Below, in pieces: positions 12,901 through 24,129 of a DNA stretch of 64,000 nucleotides. Position 1 is the stretch's first letter. The number at the start of each line of letters is the position of its first letter. The notes below the pieces were generated by a model, which was not told the DNA's origin, did not search any database, and saw only the letters and a program-made list of their open reading frames with translations. Location of the stretch: positions 682,001 through 746,000 of the forward strand of contig CP099425.1 in the NCBI GenBank assembly GCA_024114885.1, in the 5' to 3' direction. The position numbers were made by a program, and so were the translations under genes. The stretch is from Septoria linicola. Taxonomy: Eukaryota; Ascomycota; Dothideomycetes; Mycosphaerellales; Mycosphaerellaceae.

Positions 12901-14049
12901 CTATCGATCGCGCAAGCTCCGCTGTCGCCGCGATCGCCCAGTCAACAGCCAGGGCCTGCTGGGCTCGAGCCTTGCCCCACATCTTTCCTGCTTCGCCCAT
13001 TCTGGCTGATGCGCGCACTGTCCTCGACCATAGTTCATCCACGAGGTGGCTTCTTGACAGATAAGCTTTTTGTACCTCGCGAGGTCTGGCAAACTCGAGG
13101 AGTGAAGCTCAAGCTTGTTGAAGACAAGGTTGCCAATTGCGATCTTCTGACCGCGGCACTAGGTCGGCTTGCAGGCGTAGATACGTATGACGCAGATGCA
13201 GTCAAGTCTGAACTGGAGAGCTTCGAGGAGGTCATGGATCGGGCACAAGCAGCTCTGGCCAAGAAGCTCGGGAGCGATGTTGGCCCACACGGTGTTACTG
13301 GCATGTTCAAAGACGCCTCTGCTGCCAACGTTGCGTCGGCTGCCGCGAATAGCTCGTCTGAGCCCAGTAATGGAGCCGATAAGGCAGCGAAGAGCAATTC
13401 CGGCAAAAGCTATCTTAGCTCTTGGCGAAAGCTGCGAAACAAGAGTTCTGGCACGCCTTTGTCTGGTGGCAGCGCGCTGACTCCGCCAACCCTCAAGACC
13501 GATGGCAAAGATCACCACACTATGCCATCAGTCCCAATGACAAGCTTCGTACCCGTTGAACGTCGAGGCACCAAAAGAGAAGCTCGCAATTTGGTATTTG
13601 AAGGACCCCACCGGGACTATATGGGCTCTCTAGCTCGGCTGTTCGACGGGGTGCAGATACTCGGTAAGTCATCACACATTTGATCTACAGGGAGCGCAGG
13701 ATAGAGCAGACCGCCTCATTTCCAATGCCTACAGCCGTCTTTACCGCTTCGTTTGTGGGCGAAAGAGCTATGGGCATGGGTTGGGCGCCTCGCTTGGCTA
13801 CCTGCAGCTCGGCTGTATGCAAGTCATTTGGTCGTATCCACCTCGCTAACGTCTCTATCAGATCAAATCGCACGCCAAGTCGAAGACCCAGGTCTCAGGC
13901 ATTCATCGCCAACGCATGTCGGGCTCGAACTGAGCATTCGCCACGCAGCCGAATTCTTTGGGTTCTATGTTTGTCGATTCGTGCTTGCAGATCTGACACA
14001 ACTGATGGACAAGTACATTAAGCGAGGTACGGAGTGGGTTCTCGCGTGA
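9994..14049 (+). CDS. Large MIT-domain protein
   Basis: Three exons, 9994-13663, 13710-13814 and 13862-14049, encode 1,320 residues. Introns of 46 bp (GTAAGT) and 47 bp (GTATGC, GCTAAC branch) join in phase. Residues 1-300 are a Ser/Pro/Arg-rich disordered region. A basic stretch then leads into an MIT helical bundle around residues 320-400 (KALQKANTAVLLDNAQNYEGALEAYGDACDLL). MIT domains bind the C-terminal MIM motifs of ESCRT-III proteins. A long Ser-rich linker follows. A conserved C-terminal block starts near residue 995 (RPFWLMRALSSTIVHPRGGF) and ends KYIKRGTEWVLA. It is recognisable as the fungal MIT protein family of unknown exact role, probably in endosomal trafficking or septation. 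The window also encodes IST1, a MIM1-bearing potential partner. No Vps4-type ATPase or protease domain is present. Confidence 0.88.
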
Positions 14050-15251
14050 AGAAACGGGTCGTTCATCAGCAGACATGAACCAATACAATCTTGATGCGCA
14101 CGTCGAATCGACATGCCACAAACGAAAACGACAGCACATTGACAGAAGCTGAGGAAGAAGCCCTGCAAAAGAAAATGAGGATGATAACCAGCTTCGTTGG
14201 GTGGAGGACTTACAAGCTGCGACCACTCCTGCCATCGTGAGGCAAGCCGCGTATCACATGGAGGTGATGGGATGATGAAGAAAGAGAGGGTCGTAGACCG
14301 CATGGAGACGTGAAGTAACGAACAACCAACCCTAGAGAGGACGACGACGACACTCCGACAACAGCAGGAGATATTAAAGCTCGCTGCTGACTTTGATTAC
14401 TGCTTTGCTGCACATTTGATGTTGAGATTTTGCTTTTCACCGCACGATACCAGGTCTGCGCACGTTTTTGGATAGATATGGCTTTTCAGAAGTTCTCTGC
14501 AGATCTTTCTATGGAGACTCATGGGGAGAGGAGGACGAGCATGATCAGACATGCAGAAGATGGTAGATGCCAGTTGTGCGCACATGTGCGGGCCAGGAAT
14601 GAGACGATGTAGTTCTGCCGTGCAGTATTGATAACGCGAAAATTCTGAGTGATTGATCCCGATGACTTTGATTTCCTATGCCGCGTTCGTGTCTTTGTCC
14701 TTATGCTCCCGCCTCATGAGATGATAAGAGTGCATCTAAAATCCGGCATCGGATGTCCTGGGAACCAGTATCCGTCACACACCCAGCACTGGTGTTTCAG
14801 ATGGCCCGAGTTTGACCTCTTGTTGACAGCGATCTGCTGGTCGGCTGAAATGAGCCGAGTGAGTTGATGGAAGTCCAGACCAAGTGTAGGTTGTCCAGGA
14901 TACAGTGTTGGACACAGTCAGCCGGTGCCTTGTTCGTCTTGGTTGTTCAGAGGCTGGCAGAACATGTCTGGTGTTTGACGTGGTAGCCTCCTGCTGCATA
15001 GCAAGCCGCCGATCGGATGCATCCTCTGGGAGTTGAACTGTGGAGACTCCTTTTGTGCTGCCTCGAAGATAACATTGCGATGTTTGGAAGCGGAAGACCT
15101 TGAGGAAGATTGGCTGGAACTCTATAGCGTGCGGCCAGAGCATCGTGGGAATTCCGTTTGATGCGAGTGAACATTATTGACCTTCATCCGGGATGTTTCA
15201 TGCGAGATATCAATCCAGAGTCAATGCGATCTCCGTTTCATGCGACTTGCT
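14050..15251. other. Intergenic, no gene seen
   Basis: This holds the 3' end of the MIT-domain gene and the region beyond. The open frames are short, overlap on both strands and carry no motif. Confidence 0.45.
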
Positions 15252-15545
15252 TCACGGCGGACTGCTGTTCCTGCGCTTGAGATGCTTCGCTCGCGTCGTG
15301 GGAGGCTTGGTTGATTTGCGCTTGTTGATGCGATCGCTGGCGTCGTCTAAAGACAATCGACGCACGGGAGTCGTGTCTTGTATCTTACTTTGCGGTCGTC
15401 GTTTTGCAAGGAAATAGGCAATGTCGTTTGATATCGACTGTAAGAAACTGTCGTAGTAGCCTCCTTGTTGAGCTTGTGATGTACTGTTCTGCTGCTGGTG
15501 GACTTGTATAGGTGCAAATCCGTTGACTCTGGTCCAGGAGCCCAT
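15252..15545 (-). CDS. Possible small protein (97 aa), uncertain
   Basis: The frame from the ATG at 15545 (context CACAATGG, favourable) encodes 97 residues: a Gln/Ser-rich start, then GYYDSFLQSISNDIAYFLAKRR, then a strongly basic tail with RKSTKPPTTRAKHLKRRN. The composition looks protein-like compared with its surroundings, and the longer frame upstream of this ATG does not. I recognise no family and see no intron. It may be a lineage-specific basic nuclear protein or a chance frame. Confidence 0.3.
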   Translation of the reverse strand: MGSWTRVNGFAPIQVHQQQNSTSQAQQGGYYDSFLQSISNDIAYFLAKRRPQSKIQDTTPVRRLSLDDASDRINKRKSTKPPTTRAKHLKRRNSSPP

Positions 15546-17389
15546 TGTGGTGACTGGCTCTTGTTTGGAAATACACATGAAGTAGTAATGAGAAGGCTGT
15601 ATGCTGAAGGAAAAAGCCCCGAAAAGGGAATATGCCACCGACAGGAAGGTAGATTTATGAAGTACGGGTAGGACCCAAAATGCCGACGGCCTGGGCTGGC
15701 CTCGCGACGGCAAGGCTTGGGACTTACATATACTAAGACTGATGACCACGTCTGCCTGTCCAGCAGAGTATAATGCTCCACCGCCGAAAGACAAAGCACA
15801 TCCTTGGTAGGATGGGTCCGTGGTGCCGCGAGCACCAGTTCGTCTATTTGCTTTCTTGACCACGGAAAGGCTGCGGTACCCTACATGGCGACCCGCAACG
15901 GCGAATGATAGGTTGCATCCTGGTTAGCAATGTCTATAATTCGAGGTCTGATGATCTGACATTGCGGCACTTGTGTGCTAGCGAGCGCCCACCAAGCTTT
16001 CTCAGGGTGATCGCTTGCTGGGTGACAAGGAAAGTACAGCCACTCCATCGTCAGCCGGCGAGCCTGCGAGGGCGCCGGCGAAGTGGTAGCGGGCGGATGG
16101 ATGCGCAGACGAGGTTTCATCGCTCACACTCGGTTGCTTCGGGTGGATCAGGTTCGTGTGAGCACGATTGTTTGTAGTAACTAGTGTGCGCAGAAGCAGC
16201 ACCGTACGGTACAAGAATCATGCGTCTCCGGCCAAGCGCTTCCCGCCATGTCGTGTCGACTCGTGCGTGCTTAGGGGACGATGGATCTCGGCAAACAGCT
16301 TGAAGCGAGCTGATCTCAGACGTCATATCCTATTGGCCTCGCGGCGCAGTGCTGCCCTCTTTTCGACCACATCACGAACGACGACGACTTGCTCGTTAGC
16401 AATCACACCCAAGACCTTCGATCTGCTATGGCGGTCTCAGCAAGAGACGCTCGTCGTGCTCGGCACTCTGCCAAGACGTCGGCCCTTTTCTGAGTCTATT
16501 CAGTCAGGCCTTGGCTCCGATCTTTGACTCCTGTCGTCTAGACTTGACGGGCAGCATGAAGTGATGTGCAAAGATGTGCGATGGTTCCTTCCCGATCCTC
16601 CTTGATCTACAACTCAATACTATCCGTATTCCGGCTTTGCTACCATCGTGGCTTTTGAGCCTGGTCTAGTACCTTCTTCATACACAAATTCTCAAGATGG
16701 AAGTCGTAGGTGGATCTGCTCGTATATCTGCGCAACTGCCTCGACAGAAGTGGCGGCTCACACACTTGCCTGATCTGGATGTCGTATTATCTCAAGGCTG
16801 ATGCTGCAATGATCTCAAACAGTTGAAATGCCCTAAAGAGCCTCCATGGGCTATAACCTCTAAGTAACTTGGCTCTGGGGCTCTCTAACGTTAGCCGAGC
16901 TGTGCGAGCACGGAACAGTCTGGGCCGAGTGAAAACAACGCTACGTCATTGGCTGTACATTTCCAACAGCAGCGTCATGGAGAAGACGACACCTCCCTTT
17001 TGACTTGTGAAGCAGATGCGCTTTACCAACTGCGCGGAGATGCGGCTCCTAAATCACGACAGTATACACTTCATGCTTTAGCAAGGTTCGATAGTCCCTG
17101 ACCATCCAGTGCGGCGGCCGCATTCTCACATCATCTGCTTCTCGCACAACAGAACAGTCCGAAGCCCCATTGCCACGCTTCGCTTAAGGAGGACTTACTC
17201 GTGCCGCTGCGAGTGATCCAGTTCACGCAAACTCTGCTTTGGGAAAGCACTTGTTGATCTCCCTCAACGCCAAATCCTACATATCTCACAACTTCCGTGG
17301 AGATCATTTATCAGCAATCGACCACCGTCCATCCTCGCACTCTCGGCATTCCGACCCGTCTTGGTCCCTGGTATCTGGGTCTGGACAAG
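15546..17389. other. Intergenic upstream of the P450 gene
   Basis: No supported coding region. Frames such as 16168-16527 have the mixed basic composition of non-coding translation. The right part should contain the P450 promoter and leader. The CAAC/TCTC-rich sequence just before 17390 is typical of a fungal leader. Confidence 0.45.
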
Positions 17390-19303
17390 ATGGTACCGTC
17401 GTATCTGGTCCTTGCCTTCTTGGGTCTACTGGCGCTGTACGCAGTAAACACATACAGGGCACTCGCCAAGAACATCTTGGCCGCAAAGCAGTCTGGTATC
17501 CCATACATTGTGCTGCCAGTCTACACCTTCAATCGTGCATGGCTCATCACGCACCGACTATGGCTTCCTTTCATCGACGCTGTCCCAGCTTTCAGGAAAG
17601 CCAAGTGGAGGCAATACATTGTGCCAGAGTTTGCTTGGGCAAAACAGCATGACAGCTTCAAAGAATTCGGCAGCGACATGTTCCTGCTTGTGTCACCGGG
17701 GGCGAACACATTATTCGTGGCCGACGCTGAGGCCATGGCACAGATCACAACGCGACGCAATGATTTCCCCAAGCCCATATGGATGTACACCAGTGTAGAC
17801 CTGTTCGGCAAAAGTGTAGTCTCGACAGAAGGCCATGTCTGGCGACACCACCGCAAGGTGACCAGTCCACCGTTCACAGAGAGAAACAACCACCTCGTCT
17901 GGCATGAGTCTCTGCGTCAAGCAGAGGGAATGATGGCAGGTTGGGTCGGCAAGGATCAGAACGATAGTGGAGCAGTTCTAGATGTAGCAACCGAGTCGAT
18001 GCGCCTGTCTCTTCATGTGATCAGCTTGGCAGGCTTCGGTGTCCAGCTACATTGGCCCCATGAGGGCAAAGTGGCAACCGTCCCAGAAGGCCATACCATG
18101 ACCTACAAGGACGCGCTGGAAACATTGTTACATAATCTGATCACTATTGTCATCACACCACGATGGCTTCTGCCGCGCTCGCCATTGAAGTTGCACAAGA
18201 CAGCAAATGAAGCATATGTCGAATGGGGAAAATACATGCGGGAAATGTACCAGGCTAAGAGGCAAGAAGTGAGGGCAGGTGAAGGTCGAGGAGGTATGGA
18301 CCTCATGGGCGCATTAGTTAAAGGCGCTGGACTCACTCAAGAAACGCTGAACGTCGATGTCAACGTCAACACCGAGAAAGCCCAGGCCCAACAGCAGCAA
18401 CAACAACTCCCCTTCACCGACGAAGACATCATGGGCAACTCCTTCGTCTTCATCCTCGCCGGCCACGAAACCGCCGCCAACACAATCCACTTCTCCATCC
18501 TCTTCCTCGCCATGCACATGTCCTCGCAACGCAACCTCCAAACCTCTCTCGACTCCATCCTCGGCTCTCGCCCCTGCTCATCCTGGGACTACGACTCCGA
18601 CATGCCCAAACTCTTCGGCAGCATGTGCGGCGCCGTCATGAACGAACAACTCCGCCTCATCCCTCCCGTCATCGGCATTCCCAAAACCACCCCCAAAGAC
18701 CGCCCGCAAACTCTCACCGTCGAAGGAAAATTAGTCACTATCCCGGAAAACACCTACGTCACTCTTAATACCACAGCAACACACCGCAACCCTCGCTACT
18801 GGCCCCATACTTCCGCCTCCGACCTCCTTGAATTCCGCCCCGAACGCTGGCTTCTCGACCCTACATCATCCAAACCCTCTCACGCCACAGCCACTGAAGA
18901 CGAAGACTACGCCACCGAAGCCGGCCTCGAATTCGACCAAACCGACAAAAAACCCGACACGGCCGCATCGCTCTTCCGTCCTACAAAAGGTGCTTACTTA
19001 CCTTTCTCCGAAGGCTATCGTTCATGTCTCGGACGGCGATTCGCTCAAGTCGAGATTTTGGCTGTCCTTGCTGTGATTTTCAAGACGTGGACTGTAGAGT
19101 TGGATGTTAGTGAGTATTTGTCTGATGAGGAGTTTGCGAAAGCGAGTGAGAGTGAGAAGCGCGAGGCGTGGAAGAAGGCTGATGCGCGGGCGAGGGAGTT
19201 GTTGAAGACGGGGATGATGACGATTATTACGATTCAGATGAGGGCTGGGAAGGTGCCGTTTAGATTTGTGAAGAGGGGGAGTGAACGCTTCGCTTTCTTG
19301 TGA
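17390..19303 (+). CDS. Cytochrome P450 monooxygenase
   Basis: A single-exon P450 of 637 residues from the ATG at 17390. The frame extends upstream to 17297 but only to a GTG, and the ATG is followed at once by the expected membrane anchor (MVPSYLVLAFLGLLALYAV). Hallmarks in order: C-helix WRHHRK, I-helix AGHETA near residue 356, K-helix EQLR near 418, and the haem loop FSEGYRSCLG with the ligand Cys near residue 546. It is longer than the usual 500-550 residues because of a Gln-rich insert before the I-helix and a roughly 30-residue acidic insert before the haem loop. It should sit on the ER membrane and hydroxylate an unknown substrate. No biosynthetic cluster surrounds it. The coding strand is C-rich to about 18.99 kb and then G-rich. 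Confidence 0.93.
   Translation: MVPSYLVLAFLGLLALYAVNTYRALAKNILAAKQSGIPYIVLPVYTFNRAWLITHRLWLPFIDAVPAFRKAKWRQYIVPEFAWAKQHDSFKEFGSDMFLLVSPGANTLFVADAEAMAQITTRRNDFPKPIWMYTSVDLFGKSVVSTEGHVWRHHRKVTSPPFTERNNHLVWHESLRQAEGMMAGWVGKDQNDSGAVLDVATESMRLSLHVISLAGFGVQLHWPHEGKVATVPEGHTMTYKDALETLLHNLITIVITPRWLLPRSPLKLHKTANEAYVEWGKYMREMYQAKRQEVRAGEGRGGMDLMGALVKGAGLTQETLNVDVNVNTEKAQAQQQQQQLPFTDEDIMGNSFVFILAGHETAANTIHFSILFLAMHMSSQRNLQTSLDSILGSRPCSSWDYDSDMPKLFGSMCGAVMNEQLRLIPPVIGIPKTTPKDRPQTLTVEGKLVTIPENTYVTLNTTATHRNPRYWPHTSASDLLEFRPERWLLDPTSSKPSHATATEDEDYATEAGLEFDQTDKKPDTAASLFRPTKGAYLPFSEGYRSCLGRRFAQVEILAVLAVIFKTWTVELDVSEYLSDEEFAKASESEKREAWKKADARARELLKTGMMTIITIQMRAGKVPFRFVKRGSERFAFL
18360..19300. other. GC-skew switch 2 (C-rich to G-rich)
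   Basis: Positions 18481-18540 hold 28 C and 5 G on the + strand; 19141-19200 hold 30 G and 8 C (hand counts). The flip falls at about 18.99-19.08 kb inside the P450 coding region. Third positions carry much of the bias: C-ending codons before the flip, G/T-ending after. Confidence 0.75.
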
Positions 19304-19599
19304 TAGGCTTGAAATGTTGGAAGGTGAATACAGTACTTCAGAGTCACACACGCAAATCAGAGTGGTTAGATAGTTGAACGGGCAAATAGGTATCTTAGGA
19401 ACTCCAAAACTGAACATACGAAAAGTGCTCTCCGCAGGATGAGAGAGCCCCGAAGCCCACCAGAGTCGCACCAGGTAGCATGGTGTGCTCAAGCAGCCGG
19501 AGCCATGTCACTTCTCCGTCTCCATTCTTCTCGTCGCCTCAAGGGAGGCGCACGCTCCTCCTCGATGGCTTGGTCGATAACGATTTCAGAGTCACCGCG

Positions 19600-21411
19600 C
19601 TACTGGTGACCATTCAGCCCGTTGGTGAGACTGCCTTGCTTGCGATCGACCACACTATCTTTTTTGCCCATAGGCATCTCCGTATCCTTCGACGGCATCT
19701 GGGCTAACCAATTCGGAGGTGACATGCCAGTCTGGTCTTGAATGGTCGAGAACAGGGGTGGCAACGACTTAAATAAGTTCTGAATGGGAGCCATGCTTGC
19801 ATCACCACTTCCATTCGCTCCATCTGTCGTCCAGACGTTGATCTTCGGTTGAAGACCATGAATAGCCTTCGCATTTTCAGAAGCAAGACGCTCGTACGTG
19901 CCATTTTGTAGCATGAGGAACTGCATCAAACCTTGAGGACCACCCATGACATTGGCGAGTTGTCCGTATGCCTGCAAAATGTAGTTAGTCTCTCTGTCGA
20001 CTTATCGCTCCAATGTCTCGACTCTCGGCACCAGGTGCCTCTGTCATCACGCTTTTCGGCGGAGAGATCATTGCCACTTACCTTCGACAATTCGGTCAAA
20101 CCTTCAGCTTCCTTCTTCCTCGCCAGATATGCAGCTTCAGCTTCTCGCGACTTGGTCAGGTACATCGCCTCTGCCTCTCGTTCCCGCTGGATGTACATTG
20201 CCTGTGCTTCACGCTCCTTCATGATGTACATCGCCTGAGCTTCTTTTTCTCGCGCAGCAAGGGCCGCCTCGGCATCTTTAGCACGCTTGTAATTGGCAGC
20301 ATCAGCGTCCTGTGTCGAGCGATAGTACACAGCTTCAGCCTCTGCCTTCTGGTTGTATTGCTGGGCATCGGCCTTCTTGGTCTGAGTGTAGAGGTCCGCA
20401 TCAGCTTTCTGTTGAGCAGATTCTTTGGCAATCTTGGCTTGCGTGACAGTCGTCGCTCGCAATCTTTCCAGCTCCATTGCTGCTCTCTTCTCCTCGACTT
20501 GCTTCTGAAGCTCGGCATCTTTCTGTTCCGCTGCGCGCTTTGCGCCGATCTGTTCGAGCTGGATTTCTCTTTCGATGGCGATCTCACGTGTTCGCAGCTT
20601 CTGATCAGCGATAGCCTTCTCGACTTTCCGTTCGGTCTCGAGTACAGCTGTCTTGGCGTTGATTTTGGCGATTTCTTGCTTGGTCTGACCTTCTTTCTCG
20701 GCTTCACCGACTCGCCCAATCATGCGCGCATTGGCAACATCCACCTGTGCCTGAGATTGAGCTCCCTCGTGTGCCTTGCGAGCGAGGGACTCGAAGTATC
20801 GCGAATCACCTTCATCTCCGTTAGCATCTCTGATTGAGCTGCAGCTGACAGTGCCTCGAATGGCTGAGTGTGCAGAGCAACTCGCGGAAGCACTCGCTCT
20901 ACTCACCCATATCTTGCAGCTCCTTGACGTTGGCGTTGTAGATGTTCAGACCAAACTGATCCAGCTCCGCCTGCACATTCTTCACAACCTGCTCCTTGAA
21001 CATCTTCCTGTTGTTGAAGAGCTCCTCCATCGTCATGTTCGACACTATACTTCTTGTCTCGCCCTCAATGACACCTTTGACAATGTCCTGGACGTGGTTG
21101 CCACCTGTAGCAACGATGCCACCCTTCTGCGTCCGTACATGGCCGTCCGAGTCGCCTGTGAGCAGGACAGCATACTTCTTCAGTGCAGCGGTATCGTCCT
21201 TCGGGCCGATGGTGAAGACAGCTGGGAGCATGAATTGCAGCTTCTCGGATGTCATGGCTTGTAGCGACATGCTGAAGTCGAATGGAGTGATGGAGATCTT
21301 CGTCACTTTTTGGAGCGGCTTGACGAACCGCTTCTTTGCGATTACAACATCCTTGATGCCTATGCCGGTGACGGCGAGGTAGGAGTTAGGCTCCGAGACG
21401 TAATACCACAT
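19600..21411 (-). CDS. Flotillin (SPFH-domain protein)
   Basis: Three exons on the minus strand, 21411-20907, 20827-20082 and 19971-19600, give 540 residues. The introns are 79 bp (GTGAGT donor) and 110 bp (GTAAGT, TTTGCAG). Residues 1-170 are the SPFH/PHB domain (VSEPNSYLAVTGIGI, then MTMEELFNNRKMFKEQV). Residues 190-420 form the flotillin coiled coil with repeated Ala-Glu-Ala segments and YKRAKDAEAALAAREKEAQAMY-like repeats. The C-terminal part (AYGQLANVMGGPQGLMQFL) is also flotillin-like. Flotillins are membrane-associated scaffolds of sterol-rich microdomains at the plasma membrane and endosomes. Only the exact acceptor of intron 1 is uncertain: TCAGAG gives the correct frame, whereas the more canonical ATCAG two bases earlier does not. 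Confidence 0.93.
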
Positions 21412-22206
21412 GGTTGCGGTAGGAGGATGGGTATCTCTGGTTTAGATCAATGCTCTGCGGCACTTGAGGATAAGACTGAAGATAATGTGGGAGACAAATT
21501 CAGAGAGAGAGGGTGGTGCCGAAGTCTTACTTATATGATATTTGAAGCAAGAAGAGTCACTGTACAGCCTACCTCGTGATCGTGGTTTGCTGAAGAACAG
21601 AGGGCAGTGTCAACCAGACAAACTGAGGTCAGAGCGCCTGACCGGTAGCATACACATCGCGCATTCGGCATTACGGCAGGTACGGTTGGAGTATGCGCTG
21701 CATTGTCGTGCGGCCTTGGAAGCTTATGAAAAAGGATCAGCTGACGAGGCTGTGACATGTGTCAATGGAAGCTTCGGCATAGGGCTGACGAGCTACCGAA
21801 CTCTTCTGCTGACTTCGGCGCACTTGCATTGGCAGAAGACGCGAAGAAGGCACGAAGAATGTGCTGCGCATAGCAGGGCGTAGTCGTGCGACCGTAGATT
21901 GCTTGTCTTTGTCGTTTGCGTGCCGGTAGGCGGCCTCAAAATCCTTCGCACCTGTCTCCTCGGATCCTGCGCAGCCTGCAAATCTTTATTGGTTGTTGCA
22001 CAGCGCGATTTGTGGTCCTGCGGCAAGACTTCAGACCACAAAGGCCGCCGACTGTCAGGTGTGCGTTCTTTGACACTCAGATCACAGTCTACCAATCGTG
22101 GCAGTGCCGTCACAGCCGCAAGTCGGCATTCGGCCAAAACTTGGCGCATCTTCACAAGGACTACAGCATATCCATTCCTGAACGTATTGGGACACGAACC
22201 AGCACA
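21412..22206. other. Divergent intergenic region
   Basis: Between the flotillin start (minus strand) and the hypothetical at 22207 (plus strand). The frames at 21542-22323 on both strands show no motif. It should contain both promoters. Confidence 0.45.
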
Positions 22207-22867
22207 ATGGATCCGCCTGCATACGAGGACATTGCAGATGAGAAAGGTGTTTTGGATGGCGACGCCAAAGCGACACATCACATTAGCATTTGCGAGGAAG
22301 TTGGCGCATCGAGATCGCAGCATGTAGCAGTCCTGGTATCAAAGTTGATGCCGCAGATTCGGGAACGGGCAAAGCATGGCCTGTCCAAGTCGAAACTACT
22401 GATCTTGCCGTCTGATCAAGGTGAGCTGGAGGATGATTACAAGGTCAAGGTCTCGCAGCTGATCATATCTAGCCGAGACAAGCATGAAAGGCGAACTCGT
22501 TGGATTTGATGAGGACGATCTGCCCATCATGGTGCAACTCGAGGGCCAGTACGATGGATCGCGATTTTGGTCGCAGAGTGAAGCAATCGCGCTTCTCAGA
22601 GACCAAATGCTGAAAGAGCTCGGCGGGGAAACTGTTGCAGTTCCTGTAAGGGAAGCGCTTCCACAGAGGCCTGTCGAGCCGTCTAGATCGTCCTTCTGGG
22701 GACGGAAGCCGAGCAGAGTAGTAGAGACCAAGCCAGCCAGACCCACCACGCCGCCGGTGACGGTTGATATCGAGCTGGACCAGGTCAATTTCCGTACGGA
22801 GAACGATTATGGCTTGTATGAGACGATACGTGGCAAAGGCCTTCTCATGAGCGTGGTCATTCGGTAG
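22207..22867 (+). CDS. Conserved hypothetical protein (196 aa)
   Basis: Two exons, 22207-22420 and 22491-22867, joined over a 70-bp intron (GTGAGC, CTGAT branch), give 196 residues. The N-terminus MDPPAYEDIADEKG is followed by HVAVLVSKLMPQIRERAKHGLSKSKLLILPSDQ. The junction restores a continuous block GELVGFDEDDLPIMVQLEGQYDGSRFWSQ. The pattern of an N-terminal Pro/Tyr motif, a helical region ending in LIPSDQ and a VQLEG.....FW block is one I associate with small uncharacterised proteins of filamentous ascomycetes. No catalytic residues, signal peptide or membrane segment are visible. Function unknown. Confidence 0.75.
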
Positions 22868-22912
22868 CGATGGGCCAGATTGTCAATTCGAAAACAGTCC
22901 TGGGCATGTCCT

Positions 22913-23518
22913 TCATCCGGCAACTTCGTCACTCTTCTGCTCTTCTGCTTTCGCCTCCTCTCCATTCTTCTTCTCGCCCTCGGTGTCGAAGCCCAGCTTA
23001 TCCAGCTGGCGAATGAGCTCGTTGATCTTGATGACCTTTTCGAATTGCTCAGGCAACAGCGCGCTGCCACTTTCCTTCTTGTCTTTCAGTTCTCTCGCCT
23101 GCCTGAGCTTCTTGGCCAGTTTGCGCGCCTCCTTTGCCTTTTCCGCTTCAGGGTCAACGGGCTCCTCTGGCTTCATCTCTGGCTTCAGATCATCTGGCTT
23201 GGCTTTGGCAGCAGCTTCCTCAGCCTTTTTGGCCTTTTCTCGCTCACGACGTTTGGCATTCGCAGCTGCCTTGAGCGATGGTCCAGAATCTTCGCTGTCA
23301 TTCGCTGCTGCAGCACCTGGGACACCACCCTTGCCACGGTTTTTCCACCCCTCTGCGCTGCGGTTCTTATAGACCTCGACATCCTCGGGCGGTTTGTAGC
23401 CGGGCTTGACTTTGATCGCTTTACGGACAGAGCCATCTGCGCGAGTCGATGATGGAATGATGGACTCGCCCGTGGGCAAAACCACGCGGCCCGACTTGGT
23501 CGTCGTCTTGTCTGCCAT
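22913..23518 (-). CDS. Partner of Y14 and Mago (PYM)
   Basis: A single-exon protein of 201 residues from the ATG at 23518. Residues 8-52 form the Mago-binding domain (GRVVLPTGESIIPSSTRADG, then VKPGYKPPEDVEVYKN), matching the family's TGE..IP.T.R.DG..RK...VK.GY.P..E...Y pattern. PYM binds the Mago-Y14 core of the exon junction complex and removes it from mRNA at the ribosome. The rest is a Lys/Glu/Ala-rich helical region with the usual C-terminal segment KLRQARELKDKKESGSALLP. It is divergent from QCR9 across 239 bases. An intron-rich genome like this one would need an EJC recycler, so the context fits. Confidence 0.9.
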   Translation of the reverse strand: MADKTTTKSGRVVLPTGESIIPSSTRADGSVRKAIKVKPGYKPPEDVEVYKNRSAEGWKNRGKGGVPGAAAANDSEDSGPSLKAAANAKRREREKAKKAEEAAAKAKPDDLKPEMKPEEPVDPEAEKAKEARKLAKKLRQARELKDKKESGSALLPEQFEKVIKINELIRQLDKLGFDTEGEKKNGEEAKAEEQKSDEVAG

Positions 23519-23757
23519 GGTGTCTCCTACTCTATGTTTGTGCCCGCAGGCGTGTTATGTTGTTCCGTTGTCTTTGGCAGATTTTCTGGAGTCTGACCTC
23601 GTTGGTGCACGCGATTGGCTTGTGACGGCCCTCGGGCTGTCCCGGACACTTGAAGGTCAAGTCAAGATTCAACCTTTGCGAGCACAATAATCACCCTCGC
23701 AAAGCACCCACGACTCCTCGCGCTCACATTCACGGTCCGATCGAACTCAGCGCCGCC
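23519..23757. promoter_or_regulatory. Shared divergent promoter, PYM / QCR9
   Basis: Only 239 bases separate the two ATG codons on opposite strands, so both promoters must lie or overlap here. I could not identify a specific factor site. Confidence 0.6.
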
Positions 23758-24129
23758 ATGTCTGGTATTCTCAGCACAGTCTATAACTCGATAGTCAAGA
23801 GGTACGTGGAGCAGGGGGGAAGACACGGGAAGGCATTGGCTGATCAGGATACTGCAGGAATACTATCTTCTTGACCACCATCTTCGCCGGCGCATTCGCA
23901 ACAAACATGTAGGACAGGATCAAGCAGTACGAGGAGCGTGCAGCGACTGACAAAGGGCCAGTGCATTCGACGTGACGGCAAACAAGATCTGGGACCAAGT
24001 CAACAAGGGCGTACGTTGTGCCTCCCGCGAATGCGACAGCTGGATATGATACTAATCGCGAAACAGCGCCAATGGAAGGACATCAAGCACAAGTACATGG
24101 AGGCTGCCGAAGAAGACGACGATGAATAG
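23758..24129 (+). CDS. QCR9: Ubiquinol-cytochrome c reductase subunit 9
   Basis: Four small exons, 23758-23801, 23858-23908, 23962-24010 and 24067-24129, encode 68 residues. The introns are 56, 53, 53 and 56 bp-class (23802-23857, 23909-23961, 24011-24066), all in phase. The product starts MSGILSTVYNSIVKRNTIFL, has a single membrane helix TIFLTTIFAGAFATN (residues 17-31), then AFDVTANKIWDQVNKGRQWKDIKHKY and an acidic tail EEDDDE. This is the standard architecture of the smallest complex III subunit, anchored in the mitochondrial inner membrane, needed for assembly around cytochrome c1 and the Rieske protein. Three introns in about 200 coding bases hide the gene from a plain open-frame scan. 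Confidence 0.92.

Noticed and set aside
20013..20837. 274-codon plus-strand open frame
   Set aside because: It is the exact antisense of the flotillin coiled coil; its Leu/Phe-rich look is the mirror of Glu/Lys-rich coding sequence.
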